A DNA stretch of 64,000 nucleotides from Phlyctochytrium arcticum (GCA_025602905.1 JAHLKI010000029.1:287378-351377), one strand, 5' to 3'. Counted from the stretch's first letter, positions 39,199 to 50,662 are shown. Notes: generated from the sequence alone by a model not told the origin. Made by a program: numbers and translations.

Positions 39199-42083
39199 TC
39201 AGCGGCCAGTGGTGTTGGTGGTAGGAGGCAGGTTGAGGTCGTCGTCCATCTCGTCGATTTTTTGGCTGAGAAGGCGTTTCGGTGCAGAGTGAAAGGCAAT
39301 CGCATTCTTCTTCTCGCTCGCCAACAGTCGTCGCGCAACATTTACCCAGTGCTCACAATGAGTTCTTTATAAATCGGATCATATAAGTTGACTGATAGTC
39401 ACTCAGAGACAAATACGGAAACTTACTGAACAACTTCGCGCAAATCACGACCATCTTCGGCTTCAGTTTCAATCTCGGCCGCATCGCGCATGAGATTGCC
39501 GTTGAACGCTGCCAGCTATTGTGATGATAGGTAAGCAACGTAACTCAGGAAAACCGCCAGGACGTGAAATACGAGATGTGCAGTACCTCTTGCGTTAGCT
39601 GGACAAACTCATGGTCCCATGCATCAGTCGGCTTTTCGCGTCCAGCGCGTACTAGCAAATGAACCATCCAGCTAATCATGGACGTGTGAAGTTTAATGTT
39701 TTCTGCGACCCATTGCCGTCAGTACAAATGCGTGATATTGCACATGGAACAATGCTTTTACCTTCATTATGGACATCGGTGTCGGTCTTCAGCTGATCCA
39801 GCAGCCGAGAGAGCCAGTTTTCAACATGCAATGGAATTTTGTGCTGCTCCTTTTCCGTTGTGTTGGATAGTGTTTCTTTTCGCAGTCATTTTTAGCTCCC
39901 ATGACGGATCTGAGTAGATAGAATGCTAATTTACCTATCAGATTTTTGCTGATTTGTGTGCTCCAGTTACTGAGAGACTCTTTCAGCGACTGACGCTCGG
40001 AAAATGGGAGTGGTTTGTCCAGATCTCGGGCACTGTACGTCGTGTACCTGAAGAAACATTCTCCTCATTAGATCCCTCGTATCGGGAAATCCACTCGGTT
40101 GCCTTTTACCTGTCTTCCAGTTGATTCTGCAAGCTGATGACATAGCTGGCAATCCCATCCTCACCGGAAACTCTCAACTCCAGCTTATTTAGCCATTCCT
40201 GTACCTCTAGTCCTATGCGGTTCAGAAACTCTGTAAGCGGCACATAGTCCTTCCCATTCGTGTTCTTTTCATTGCGTTTTAGTAGTTTGAAGCCTGCTTC
40301 AAGCCATACTTCCGTGTCTTTGCGAATTTGCGCTATCTCCTCTTGGAAGGCAAGGTCACGGTCGCTAGTGAACCGAATGGCCACCGACGTGATGCTTTCT
40401 ACCCACTTCATCAGATGCTCGGACAAAGACTTGACGTCGTGGATGTTAAAGGCCTTCAGCAGCGGATGCTCCATCTCCATAGTATCCACCTGATCCCCTG
40501 TGTCCAGATTGCGCAACACCATGTCCATATCTCTCTGCATTTTTGCTAACGTCTCAATGTTGTGTTGGTCCTCTTCAACAACCGACTGGGACAATCGTAT
40601 AAGTTTGAACCGCCAGTCGTCAATCTTTCGCTCAGTTGCGTGCAGCTGAGAGTCGTTCGTATTGCTCATTATGACCGTCATGTGGTTTGTAGCCCGCAAC
40701 CGCGCATGTTCGTATTTCTGCAGCAGTACCAAATCAGCTATACCGTGCTCTTGCCCGATGCGCAGTGCTAGCGCTGTTGCCGCATCTACCCAAATCCGCT
40801 TTTCTTGCTCTGCGAGACGCACCGCATCTTCCAAACGATCACGCTGCATCCGGTAAAGCTTGTGATACTCCTCCAGGATTTCCCCGGTATTGTCAGACTG
40901 CGTCAAGACAGATACGAGCTTTTCCTGTGCGTCCTGCGCCTGCTTGGTAACCTCCGAATCATGCCTGCGGATAATCTCCAACTCCCGAAGTAAATCTGCT
41001 ACGGTTTCTTTCGACCGTAGCAATTCGTGTGATAGCCGTCGGTTGAGTTTGCGCTGCGCAAGCAACTCAGTATGGAGATGTTTCACATGCTTGGGAATTT
41101 TTGTAAACATGTTTGCATAGCGATTACGGATCTCGGCCAAAACTTCTCCACGCTCAATCATGTTGACAGTCACTTGACGAATGAGTTCTTGAAACACAGC
41201 ATCGTAAATTTTCTGCTCTTCCTGAATAAGGGCCAGGAAAGCGTGCATTTCAGTTGGATACTCTTGCTCAACTTCGGCGCCGGCGCCTTTGATGAGATGT
41301 TCCATCGTATGTTTGAGTAACGCAACCTCTTTACGAGTGGCAGGTCGCATAGCCGCAGCGCTGAGTTGATCTGCAATGTTTGGAGGCGCTTCGCCCTGGG
41401 TAACAGACTTAATGGGTGACTGAGAGATGTCAGCACAAGCACTTGAATCATTACCTCCCCCCCTGTGGTCGAGAGCTTTGGGGCAACCATGTGTAATCCA
41501 GTCATTGCCGACCCCGGAGCCCCAACCATGCTTCGTTGTCGGGACAGACCTGGCCCATGATTCATCCCGTCGGCCGGCGGATTGCTACCAGATGCAGCTT
41601 CGTAGACAAACGCCAAGTCACTGTCGATCCCCGTGGTTTGCCTGGTTATCATATCGACACGCCGAGCTGGCGTTCTGCCAATGATATTGTCATCTGCTCC
41701 CACTCCATCTCCATTCTTGATATTCGCGTCAGATGGACGCTTACTAGTGGTATCTCGTCTGCGGTTTGGGGGTGGATCCCGTTGTCTAGGCTGTGCTGCC
41801 AACGACGGCTTAGAACTTAGGGCATCCGATATAGGTTCAGCATTTGCGGCTGAGAAGTTTTTGGATCTTGTGGAGGGTTTACGGACTGCAACACTTTTGG
41901 GTCCATGAGTGTTGAGTTTGCTGAGATCGTCGAGGAGTCCCGGGGGTATAAACGACATGGAAATTTCAGGCACTGACGCTAACAGACTTAGACCTTGGGA
42001 AACGTTTATTGGCTCCAAAATGGCAAGGACAAGTGTGAGATTTGGTTACGTGAGCACCGCCGGCTTACCAAGCATGGCTGCAT
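39199..42083 (-). CDS. AXDND1: AXDND1-like axonemal dynein light-chain domain protein
   Basis: A flagellar coiled-coil protein with an axonemal dynein light chain (p28-like) domain. The diagnostic part reads 'EEQKIYDAVFQELIRQVTVN' and 'MIERGEVLAEIRNRYANMF', followed by long coils to 'VISLQNQLEDR|YTTYSARDLD'. The C-terminus is spread over small exons and ends 'KIDEMDDDLNLPPTTNTTGR' at 39199. The N-terminus begins 'MQPCL|PINVSQG' with the ATG at 42083 and a 56-nt intron; the large frame itself starts at a TTG, so this upstream exon is needed. 'SMSFIPPGLLDDLSKLN' resembles the FIP motif near the start of animal AXDND1. Expected in the zoospore flagellum; absent from non-flagellated fungi. Confidence 0.85.
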
Positions 42084-42196
42084 CACTAGTACCGGTTAAT
42101 GAAAGTTGTCTAAACGATTTAAGCCTAATTGTTTCTTTTAATGTGAGCAAACTTAACTTAATGCAAAACTAACTATGTACAAGATTGCAATCTAAT

Positions 42197-44791
42197 TTAT
42201 CCAGATCGCATAGCATGAACTAGAGACAGCAAATCATCTCGCATTTCCGTGCCATGTGTCGATGAATCTTTGACTAAAAAGTTCCAAAATTAGCATGTTC
42301 CCTAATGAAGTAGCATCATTGACTACCTTTGCGAGTCTCCAACACCCCACACTCTGCCAATTGCTCGCAAAGTGGATTTGAGCCCATGAGCTCTCGTAAC
42401 AGCGTTTTGGAAGAAAAAGAGTCTCTCAACGCTATGTGATACCAGGTCAGCAACTTTTACGGTACGACACTATTAAACATCTACGATACCTGAGACCGCG
42501 ATTCCCCACAACTCTTTCACATCCTCAAATGATGCTTGATTTGGCTCAACGTATAGCTTGTAGCCCTTGATAATGTACTGCAACGAGAATGTAAGCTCAC
42601 CCGGAAGAAGTGCCGCAACTTTCCGCAGCTGATCTTCTTTTAACCCGCGGATCAAGAGAGCAATGACCAAAACTAGGTACGAATGTGTCACAAGGTTTTC
42701 GAAGCTGTCCGAAAGTTTTGCCATGTGCGCCGCATCAGTTGAAAGCAGAGGGAGTACATCCAAAAGGGCCGGTTCGCTGGATATCACGGCGTTGTTGTTC
42801 ACCAAAATAGTCACAAAGACTTCCAAAAGGGCGCAGTTCGCCATTTCACCCTTTGCCTGACGCGTTTTCCAATATTGAACGAGCATGGGAATACCACCTT
42901 CCTTGATGAATACATCTAGCACAGAACTCTCACCAAGTAAGTGGGATAATGCGGGAGCCAAAAAGTCCATGGGCGCGACCTCTATGCATTTCAAGCTACA
43001 ATGGCATCAGTATGGCGTGCACCTCGATATCGATCTGAAATAACTCAACCTTTTTCCCCCAATGGTCACTATGAATGGAATAAGATGATTGACCTCCTCG
43101 GCCGGAAGATCCTCTTCCTTCAACCACGTTGACAATGCCCGCAAACATGAGGCCATGGCAATGTTATCCAATACTGAGATGCTTTTTGTGTAGCCGTATT
43201 GTGCCTGCGAAACTCAAAGGATGAGAGTGTGATGATTTACCGGGTCGTAGTCAATACCAACCATGGAGTCCACAACAAATAGCCGGATTGCGGTGAAAGC
43301 TTCGAATAGGGCTTCCCTTATTGACATAAGCACGGTGACGGAAAAAGTCTTTGACGATGTATCCTGCGCATCTTGGGACAATAGCGCTTGTATGCAATGA
43401 TCCATAATTTCTGCGCAAAGAGGTAAGATGGTATCATTTCGGTCTTGAACCTTTCCTGGTGGCGACTGTGATTGGGTTTGCGCTTGTGGATGCACTGGAT
43501 AATCGTCCAAGAGTACACGACACTCTCCACAAGCCATATGCACTATTAGGGTGGCGAACTTCTCGTCGGAGATACTCTTGCCGGATGGTGAAACAATTAT
43601 CGGCGATGTTGCTCCGCCCTTTGAAGATTTTGACGCTGATCCTAGCAACCATTGGGGCCCCAGGGTCCGGAGCATGACCGCAGTAAAGACGAGTACTTGA
43701 TCGCGTAATTGAAGAGCTGTAACGTTCAGAAAAATGGTCAGACAAAGCGTCAAGGTGGTTTTCAAGGTCGCCTTCACGTACGTAGATTGCTCCTTATAAT
43801 ATCTTTGAAGCCTTCCCGCGTCTGCTGTGCCCAAATAGGCAAACCGTTCGGGTCTTTAAGAGACTCGCCTGTATCGCCCAGCATTGTCACCACTTGCAGG
43901 ACGGTATCACCCAAGGGGAACTTGAGCGATTTACTACACATTGTGAATGCTTTGGCTAGCTTGAGGAGGAGATCGCCCTTCCAGTCGTGTCGCAAAAACA
44001 ACGACCATAACGACGTGGTTTCTCGAACCCGTGTCAGGTAAGCTCCGAGGGTTTGTACAGTCTCTAAAATGATTGAATCGTCGACATCATTTGTTGTATC
44101 ATTCTGGTCCTCGCTGGGATTCTTATTTTTGATGGTATGTTCAATGTAGCTAATACAGGCTGGGATCGCCGAATCAACCTCGACAATGAATTCCCCATCA
44201 GCTGCCAGTGCATGTATGATTTGTACAATAGTGAGGGCGACATCTGGTGTGGTATGTTCCCTAAATTTCAAGAAGGCAATGATGAGAAAAAGGCGCCGCT
44301 GGGGAAGACGCTGTTAACGTACCCTAACAAGATGGGTGTAAAGTACGGAATCCGCTTCGCTAATTCTAATGAGACAAGCATGTTAAGTCGAGACTCAGCT
44401 AGATCTCTAGATAAACGACAAGATTTGACTACGTACGAGGCCTCTTGATCAATTGCTTTTGGGTGCAGAATCCGAATAAGAAATTGACTGCAATTGAGCG
44501 CAAGGTATCAGCCGGAAGAGCTTCTGTGTCCTCTATACGGACATTAATTGCCGAAATAAATAAGCGTAGTCAGTATGTATACTCACTGGTAAGCAAGAGG
44601 CGATCAATGAAGTGCCAGTCTAGGTGGTCATGGACATAAACAAGGTCGTCTTGATTTTTGGTCGGGTCCAGAATTTTGCTTAGAATCAGCAGTCCTACAA
44701 ACTTTTCCTCGTCCCGGTTTTCTCCCGAAATAAGCTGCAGAGCATGCTTCAGCTGCTGCTCTCGTGTTGCAGGTTCTTGGGTCTCAGACAT
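42197..44791 (-). CDS. Neurochondrin-like protein
   Basis: A helical repeat protein of the neurochondrin family (PF05536), best known in animals and plants as a cytosolic regulator; its fungal role is unknown. Exons in order: 'MSETQEPATREQQLKHALQL' with 'DEEKFVGLLILSKIL' (the family's N-terminal repeat), 'HTTPDVALTIVQIIHALAAD', 'LQLRDQVLVFTAVMLRTLGP', 'FATLIVHMACGECRVLLDD', 'SIREALFEAFTAIRLFV', 'LRALSTWLKEEDLPAEE', 'FVTILVNNNAVIS', and the end 'DDLLSLVHAMRSG' at 42197. About eight short introns. It lies head to head with the OXLD1-like gene (start codons about 250 bp apart) and downstream converges in the same direction with AXDND1, whose start is only about 115 bp from this gene's stop. Confidence 0.82.
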
Positions 44792-45043
44792 TAGGAACTC
44801 GATACCATAAACGAGCACCAAAATTTCTTGACCAGTTCTTGACACAAATTCTGGAACACAGCATCAAAACTTGATATAGCCGCACTGGGCTTTAATTGAT
44901 TGGTCATTTTGAACGTTTTGGAAATCTGGAGTTTTGGAAGTTTTCAGGGAGCTTCTGGCTTTCCTATTCAGCGATCTTGATGCTCAAGACGCTTATCTTG
45001 CCTCAACGTTTCGAAAAGGGATCTTCAATGTCGTGCGCTATCC

Positions 45044-45820
45044 ATGGTCCCTCCCGTGCTGCACCATTCTTGGCAGCGTCTTGCGCGGAGCTTTCCACAC
45101 CGCGCCTTTGTTACCTCAAGCAGGCAGCTCCGTGACTGGAACAATAAAGGAGGACTTAAAGATCAGTACACAGGCTACTGGGACTTGATTCTTGAACAGG
45201 TTTGGAGCTGTAGTAACGCGGCGTATTCATATAAGTAACCTTTCATTCATTCAGCCAACCCAGACTCGGGGGGTCCAAGATGACCCACCCCTACATCAAA
45301 AGCATGCCATCATCCAACCCGATGAGGTTACGAGCTCACTCACCTTTCTCCCGGGCACTTTAAGTTCTGAATTGGAAGAACTGGATGAGGATATGGCACC
45401 CGAGATTTTGTCTGGTCTGGCGCATACCACCACCGATGCTGCCATAAACGCCGAGCTGTTAGAAATCACCAATCTGGAAAGCAAACTTTCGAAGCCGGAA
45501 GTACCAACAGCCTGCTGCATGTCAGGCTGTGTTCACTGGTACTGTTTTTCTATCGATGTGCCCTACCTCGCTGTCATGTTTACTGACTTATTTCACCCGC
45601 CAGTGTTTGGGATCTATATCAAGAAGATATGGAAGATTATATAGACAAGCGACGAGAGATTCGGGATAAACGATCAAAGCTTTTGGAGCGCTTGGGGAAT
45701 ACAAGTGCTTTTGATTTGATGGTAGTTCCAGAGGAGGTTGAAGTGGCTGATGAAATGGATCCAGGAATGAGGGCGTTTCTCGAGATGGAAAAGACTATGA
45801 GTCGGAAAAAACAACCCTAG
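45044..45820 (+). CDS. Mitochondrial oxidoreductase-like domain protein (OXLD1-like)
   Basis: A small protein with the 'Oxidoreductase-like' domain (PF09791, as in animal OXLD1). Three exons (45044-45199, 45255-45538, 45604-45820) give 218 residues. The N-terminus is an Arg/Ser/His-rich, acid-free stretch ('RLARSFPHRAFVTSSRQLRD') that predicts mitochondrial import. The domain is 'PTACCMSGCVHC|VWDLYQEDMEDY', with the CC-x3-C-x2-C cysteine cluster fixed by the last splice junction: intron GTACTG...GCCAG joins TG|T to restore the fourth Cys. A coiled acidic tail follows ('DYIDKRREIRDKRSKLLERL'). The cysteine cluster suggests metal binding or disulfide exchange, but the molecular function of the family is not established. 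A plain reading without splicing would miss the domain. Confidence 0.82.
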
Positions 45821-46042
45821 ACGCAGCAAACTACTTTCAATTAGCAAATACTCCGGTCACCCTCAATCTTGGCTCATAGTCACCCTCATAGGTGCTTCCT
45901 GATACTACAGATGTTCTCATCAAGACGATTAAAACAACGCTTACTGTCGCCGAAATTTTACTTGCCCTCTAGATACAATTGAAAATTATTACATACATAT
46001 ATACATACATGCGTTCATCCTAACACTGTGAAATGAAGCCAG
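45821..46042. other. Convergent 3' region
   Basis: The OXLD1-like and CFAP58 genes are tail to tail here. It includes an ATAC microsatellite-like stretch (ACATACATATATACATACAT, about 45992). No gene. Confidence 0.7.
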
Positions 46043-49024
46043 TCATGTCTGAGTCGTGGGTCTAGCTCTCTGCATAAAGTGTCGCTTTATGTCCACTAGT
46101 CCCTCATTTAGTTGTGAAATAGAGTAATTATACTCTCGTAGCTGTGCCTGGTACATGTTCAGCTCCGTCCCCATGTGCTTGAATTGCATACTTTTGTCCT
46201 TCAGAATGTGCTGGTACTCTTCAATTTGCTCAAAAGCCTCTGGTCCGACCTGTTTTGCCAGGAGAGATTTGAGATGCAAATACAGAGCTTCCTTATTCTG
46301 GATGAGCTGTTCTTTGTCACTTTCCTCCTTGCTTTTGGCAATTAGCTTTCGCTGCAAGGTATGTAGAAGCTGAATCATATCAAAGGCCTTGGGGTTGCGC
46401 CCCTCCAATTTTCGCCAGCGGTGTACATTGATGGGATGCTGCAATTGATCCTCCAAAGCTTTTCGCTTGGTTTGCTCTTGCAAAAGATCGCTCTCCAAAT
46501 AATGCACCATGTCTTTCATATCCTGCAAACTAGCATTCTCCGATTGAAGAGTCGCATTTTCTTGGCGCATGCGAAATATCTCCCGACGCGTCTGTCCCAA
46601 TGCCGCGAGTTGATGCCGATAATTCTGCTCGTTACGGAGTAAATTAGACTGCTGAAGTTTAATCTCATTGTAGATTTTTGCGAGCTCCTCGTTTTGCGAA
46701 ATGAGTTGATTGCTTAGGTTGTCCCGTTCGGTTATCAATATTTTGAGCGCATTTTCTTGCCGTGATCGTTCCATTTCCGCGTCCTTCACAAACTGATTTA
46801 AGCGCGTCATCTCGTTTGCCTGTATGCGGAGATAGGTTTGTCCTAATTCGTTCTGATGTTGCAAGGTGTTGATTTCTTCTGTTATAAGCTCAATATCCTT
46901 TTCTAGCTTGGTATGCTCGGCTGCTTCCGCTGCAAGGGCTTGATTTTTGGAGTTGATGTCCTCTTTGAATCCATTGATCTGAGAGTTCATAATCTTTAGC
47001 TTGCGTCGCATTTCGGATATGTCGTTCTGCGCTTCGATGAGGTGCTTGCTGTGCAGATTCCGATCACTCTGTACGGCTTCATATAAATTCTGTTGGTGCT
47101 TCAATTTTGTATCTGCTTGTACTGTTCGTTTTTTGAAATCGTAAAGCTCAATCTCCTTTTTCTTGATAGATTGAATGTCTGCCACACAGACGCCTTGCAG
47201 GTTTAGCGACTCGCTACTATACGCATCCCTCTCTGCCTCCAATCGAGCCACCTCCTTGGTGAGATATGACATTTCCCTGTCGTAGCGAAACAACTCGAGC
47301 TCAATGTTATGCCGGGCTTGCGTACACAAAACCAGCGCCTGGCCATGCCTTTGTAGCTCATTTTGAGCTTTGCGGAAGCTTGCTTGGAGTATATCCCTCT
47401 CGCGCGTCAGATCATCTATGGCCTTGCGATGCGTGTCAGTTTGTTTATGAATCTTTTCAATCTTTGCGACAGCATCCTCGCATTCGCCTCGGATATCCTT
47501 TCGCTCCAATTCCGCTTCAACTCGCTGCTCCTCGACACCGTGAATCTTTTTATTCAGTGCTTCCTTGATTTTGGCAACCCGCTTGGCTTCAAATAGATTT
47601 TTGGCGAGCTCTGCTTCTCGCAGGCGTAATTGAGTAGCCAAAATTTGATTCTCTTCTATTAGTCGGGATGTCGTCGTCATTTGGACATCTGCGTCTTCTT
47701 GCGATTTAATGGTGCGAATGGTCAGGGACTCTTGATCTTTCTGTAATTTGTCCATCATGTGCTTTTGCGACTTGATCTGAGACTCCAATATCGATATATC
47801 ATCCGTAGCTCGATTGACGGCATCTTGCCGCCCACGCACTTCCTGGGATTTAACCGCCACCACCACGCGCAACTCCCTGAGGTCGCGCTCTAATCGCTCC
47901 TTGTTGCGCAACTCTGCATCAATGTCGGCTTTCTTAGACGCACCCTTGTCACGTAGCTCGTATATCTCACGTTCAAGATCTCGCTTCTGCTGATCTGCAG
48001 TTTTGATTTTTTCTGAAACCTCTGCAATGGCGTTACGTAGGTGAACAATCTTCTCGAGCTCTTCGTCCAGCTCTTTCACGGACTGCTCTTTGGTCTGCAT
48101 TAACTCCTGAAGGGCCTTTTCTTGAGTGACGCTCAGACCGACACCTTGATTCAGAGTGTTGTTCAGATTCGAGATGTCTACTCTCAGCTGCCGCAACTCT
48201 TCTTTGGCAATTTCCTCCCTCCGATTGCTGGTAGTGACAATATCCTCTGCCTTTTTGATTTGGGTCTTAAGGGTTTTAATAGTTTGTTGATCCTGTATTG
48301 ACGCTTCTTTGGCATCCTGGGTCTGTACCAAATAGATGCAGTATTCCCCATGTGAGCTTTCAAATTGGTTGAACAGTTTTTCAACGTGCTCTTTGGAACG
48401 CGCGACAGCACGATGCATCTTTTCATATTCAATGCGAAACGTGCTCAGGTCGTCGTTCTCCATGACCTCACGTAGTGCACGATCGTACTCCAACTCCTTT
48501 TCTATATACAATGCATCGTGCTTTAATTTGTCTTCCCCTCCCGGTAACTCCTTTAACGTTGCTATCCGTTCCTCCTCGGCAAGGGCGGCTGCTGATTTAG
48601 GACTGGTTTGCGGTCGAGATCCTGATGCCTGATCCCCAGATTCACCCAATGTTCCCGTGGCTGCGCTGGATGGTGGTCCATCTAGAGGATCTGGATCGGG
48701 CTGCAGACTATCAAGCTGATCACTAGACTGATGAACTGTAGTTGGTACAGAGGCTTGTGCTCCAGACGAAATATCCGCTCCCAACGCGGGTGTAACAACC
48801 GATCCAAGAGATCCCGCATCATCAGCAGCCGGACCACCCAAGTCGCTCATGACGCTCTTTCGAACTGAAGAGGCGCTGTCCGCCTCCAATGCAGAGGAAA
48901 CAGAGGCGACAGAGTCCCGCCCTTGCGGGAGTGATGCATCAGCACTGGTTGTTGATGCCCTTGCGGCAACCGATGCGCGTCTGGATTTTTTGGCTGCTGA
49001 CGGTGTTTCACGACGACTGGACAT
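46043..49024 (-). CDS. CFAP58: Cilia- and flagella-associated protein 58
   Basis: A 993-residue single-exon coiled-coil protein orthologous to CFAP58 (CCDC147), an axoneme or intraflagellar-transport-associated component needed for flagellum assembly. The first about 170 residues are low-complexity Ser/Ala-rich and lineage-specific. After that the family segments are strongly conserved: 'HQQNLYEAVQSDRNLHSKHL', 'AQNDISEMRRKLKIMNSQIN', 'INVHRWRKLEGRNPKAFDMI', 'LLHTLQRKLIAKSKEESDKE', 'LHLKSLLAKQVGPEAFEQIE' and 'GTELNMYQAQLREYNYSISQ'. It lacks the extended tail of the human protein but has a longer N-terminus (human 872 residues). No intron, in contrast to all other long genes here. Confidence 0.96.
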   Translation of the reverse strand: MSSRRETPSAAKKSRRASVAARASTTSADASLPQGRDSVASVSSALEADSASSVRKSVMSDLGGPAADDAGSLGSVVTPALGADISSGAQASVPTTVHQSSDQLDSLQPDPDPLDGPPSSAATGTLGESGDQASGSRPQTSPKSAAALAEEERIATLKELPGGEDKLKHDALYIEKELEYDRALREVMENDDLSTFRIEYEKMHRAVARSKEHVEKLFNQFESSHGEYCIYLVQTQDAKEASIQDQQTIKTLKTQIKKAEDIVTTSNRREEIAKEELRQLRVDISNLNNTLNQGVGLSVTQEKALQELMQTKEQSVKELDEELEKIVHLRNAIAEVSEKIKTADQQKRDLEREIYELRDKGASKKADIDAELRNKERLERDLRELRVVVAVKSQEVRGRQDAVNRATDDISILESQIKSQKHMMDKLQKDQESLTIRTIKSQEDADVQMTTTSRLIEENQILATQLRLREAELAKNLFEAKRVAKIKEALNKKIHGVEEQRVEAELERKDIRGECEDAVAKIEKIHKQTDTHRKAIDDLTRERDILQASFRKAQNELQRHGQALVLCTQARHNIELELFRYDREMSYLTKEVARLEAERDAYSSESLNLQGVCVADIQSIKKKEIELYDFKKRTVQADTKLKHQQNLYEAVQSDRNLHSKHLIEAQNDISEMRRKLKIMNSQINGFKEDINSKNQALAAEAAEHTKLEKDIELITEEINTLQHQNELGQTYLRIQANEMTRLNQFVKDAEMERSRQENALKILITERDNLSNQLISQNEELAKIYNEIKLQQSNLLRNEQNYRHQLAALGQTRREIFRMRQENATLQSENASLQDMKDMVHYLESDLLQEQTKRKALEDQLQHPINVHRWRKLEGRNPKAFDMIQLLHTLQRKLIAKSKEESDKEQLIQNKEALYLHLKSLLAKQVGPEAFEQIEEYQHILKDKSMQFKHMGTELNMYQAQLREYNYSISQLNEGLVDIKRHFMQRARPTTQT

Positions 49025-49791
49025 GTCTGACGTTCTGGCAAAATGATTCCCATCATTTCATTCCAATTGAACATCCCTGAACTTTGCATGGCGTATATAA
49101 GCAAACGAGGGTTTGCCCTGGCCATTAGAAATACGCTTATATTGACTATTCGGATCTGCCGGCACCGGCATCGTCAATGACGCCGATTTGCCCGCTACTA
49201 CGCGCGGACTTGCTACAATCGCCATACTTCGGCAAAAGCATCTTCAGTGAATCTTGCCGACCAATGGCGACCATTGCGTTGTCACCGGAGCTCCACGCAT
49301 GCCTGCTGTTGTACCTGCCAAAATGCTTGATTCCCGTACCATTTGGTAAAGGACCCGGATACGAAGAATAGTTACTTTCCGTAGATGCTTGCTTGAGAAG
49401 CTGGTCTTCACAAAGTTCAACGGCTGAGGTGAGGAATTCCCACCCAGATTCCAGCCCAGATTCCAACCTCCGAATTCTGGCGAAATTCGAATGGCAGCGA
49501 ATCCTCTGATCTAATCAAAAGCACAGCCACTTGCTACAAGACCGCAATTCCCTTGCGCAATTCCCAGGGAATTGCGCTGCGCAATTCCCAGAGCAATTCC
49601 TGTTCTGGTGGCATCAGACAAACCCGGAGATAAAGTCTGAGCTTTGGGGGCAGGTATTCCGCTTGGGGAAGAAGGTATTCCAACTTCGCTCTGGGAATGA
49701 TATTTGACGGGTCGGTGATGACGGATGGTCATGCGCTGACGGTAAAGCCGCCAAGCGTGGGAACAAACGCCGAAAGAAAACATAGGCGGCG
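49025..49791. other. Region between CFAP58 and the Fanzor relic
   Basis: Contains the CFAP58 promoter and a cluster of short inverted repeats of AATTGCGC/GCGCAATT type (49500-49610). Open frames here start without ATG and show no family. The missing N-terminal half of the Fanzor gene would be expected here but is not recognisable. Confidence 0.5.
49567..49589. repeat. Perfect inverted repeat, 11-bp arms, 1-nt loop
   Basis: GGGAATTGCGC at 49567-49577 and its exact complement GCGCAATTCCC at 49579-49589 flank a single T. Partial copies of the same unit occur nearby (about 49549-49563 and 49590-49600). The cluster lies about 200 bp upstream of the surviving Fanzor coding sequence, so it could be element-end or subterminal sequence. 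Confidence 0.85.
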
Positions 49792-50662
49792 ATGAAGAAG
49801 GAGTTGCAAAGTTTGTATGTGGAAAACAACATTTCCCGGTTGCAGCTCGCGGAGAACCTTGTTGTGGCGGATCCCAACAAACGAGATCTTTTGTTTTGCA
49901 AGGACACGAAGAACGGTAACACGTTCCGTTCCACCTCCAGCCAACGGGCGGTAGAAACTGGCAGCAGAAAATTTCGGAAAAAGAGGGAGACGGATAAGCG
50001 TTATCATGGATCGCCCAAGTAGAAAGCAAAATCCCAACCCAGAAAACAATGAACCTTCAAGACTATTGCCGGTTTCGGGCCCTATCCACCGAAAAATGAA
50101 ATTCAACGCCTACCGAAATACGCAAAAATCAGAGTCGGACTTGGTTGCAAATATGAAGAAGATGTACGGGGAGAATTTTGTGTTGGTGTTGGGAGATTGG
50201 TCTGACGCGGGGGAATTTAATGAAATTCCAAGCGCTGACCAAAACCAAGGGATGGAGAACATTGTTTCCGCGCTGGGAGATTCGGTGTTTGCTTTTCGAT
50301 GAATTCCGTACATCGTCTCGCTGTTTCGAGTGCGAACAAAAGTTAACCGGATCATTGTGAAAGCGTGCAAGCTCGAGGCCTTGGCGCAGAAAAGAGGGAA
50401 AGGAAGAACATGTGCACGGATTGTTGGGTAAGGTCCCATAGGGTAAAATGGTGTGTTTTTCAAACATGTCTGACCCTATTCTTCCAGGTTGTACAAACCT
50501 GAAATGCAAACAACCCGAATGGCACATCGCTTCTGGAATCGGGATGACCTCAGTGTTCTCAACTACATCAAGGTTCTCAAGTCGCAGCTGGCGGGGAATG
50601 GGAGGCTAGCATTGTCTTGTAGGAGTGTAGTCGGGACGCTGAGGGGTCTTGGTGCTGGCTAG
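49792..50662 (+). pseudogene. Broken Fanzor (TnpB-like RNA-guided nuclease), C-terminal half
   Basis: Eukaryotic TnpB homologue carried by transposons. RuvC-I: 'VVADPNKRDLLFC' (catalytic Asp codon 49870-49872) followed by 'SQRAVETGSRKFRKK', the typical Fanzor sequence after RuvC-I. Middle: 'KMKFNAYRNTQKSESDLVAN' and 'VLVLGDWSD' (about 50180-50206). Then 'LLFDEFRTSSRCFECEQK' (DEFRTS at 50298-50315 and first CxxC of the zinc ribbon, 50322-50333), 'VHGLLG', and 'RFWNRDDLSVLNYIKVL' with the RuvC-III Asp (50543-50545). A plausible 60-nt intron lies at 50428-50487. Damage: the N-terminal half is missing, frame changes occur near 50000-50025 and near 50205-50220, an in-frame TGA lies at 50358-50360, and the second CxxC ('CTNLKC') is in a different frame from the final exon. 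Not functional as it stands. No transposase partner is recognisable next to it. Confidence 0.88.

Noticed and set aside
38904..39341. 146-codon minus-strand ORF between DAHP synthase and AXDND1
   Set aside because: Another frame of the same strand gives the real AXDND1 C-terminus in this region.
49146..49466. Minus-strand ORF upstream of CFAP58
   Set aside because: Has no ATG start, no homology, and overlaps the expected CFAP58 promoter.
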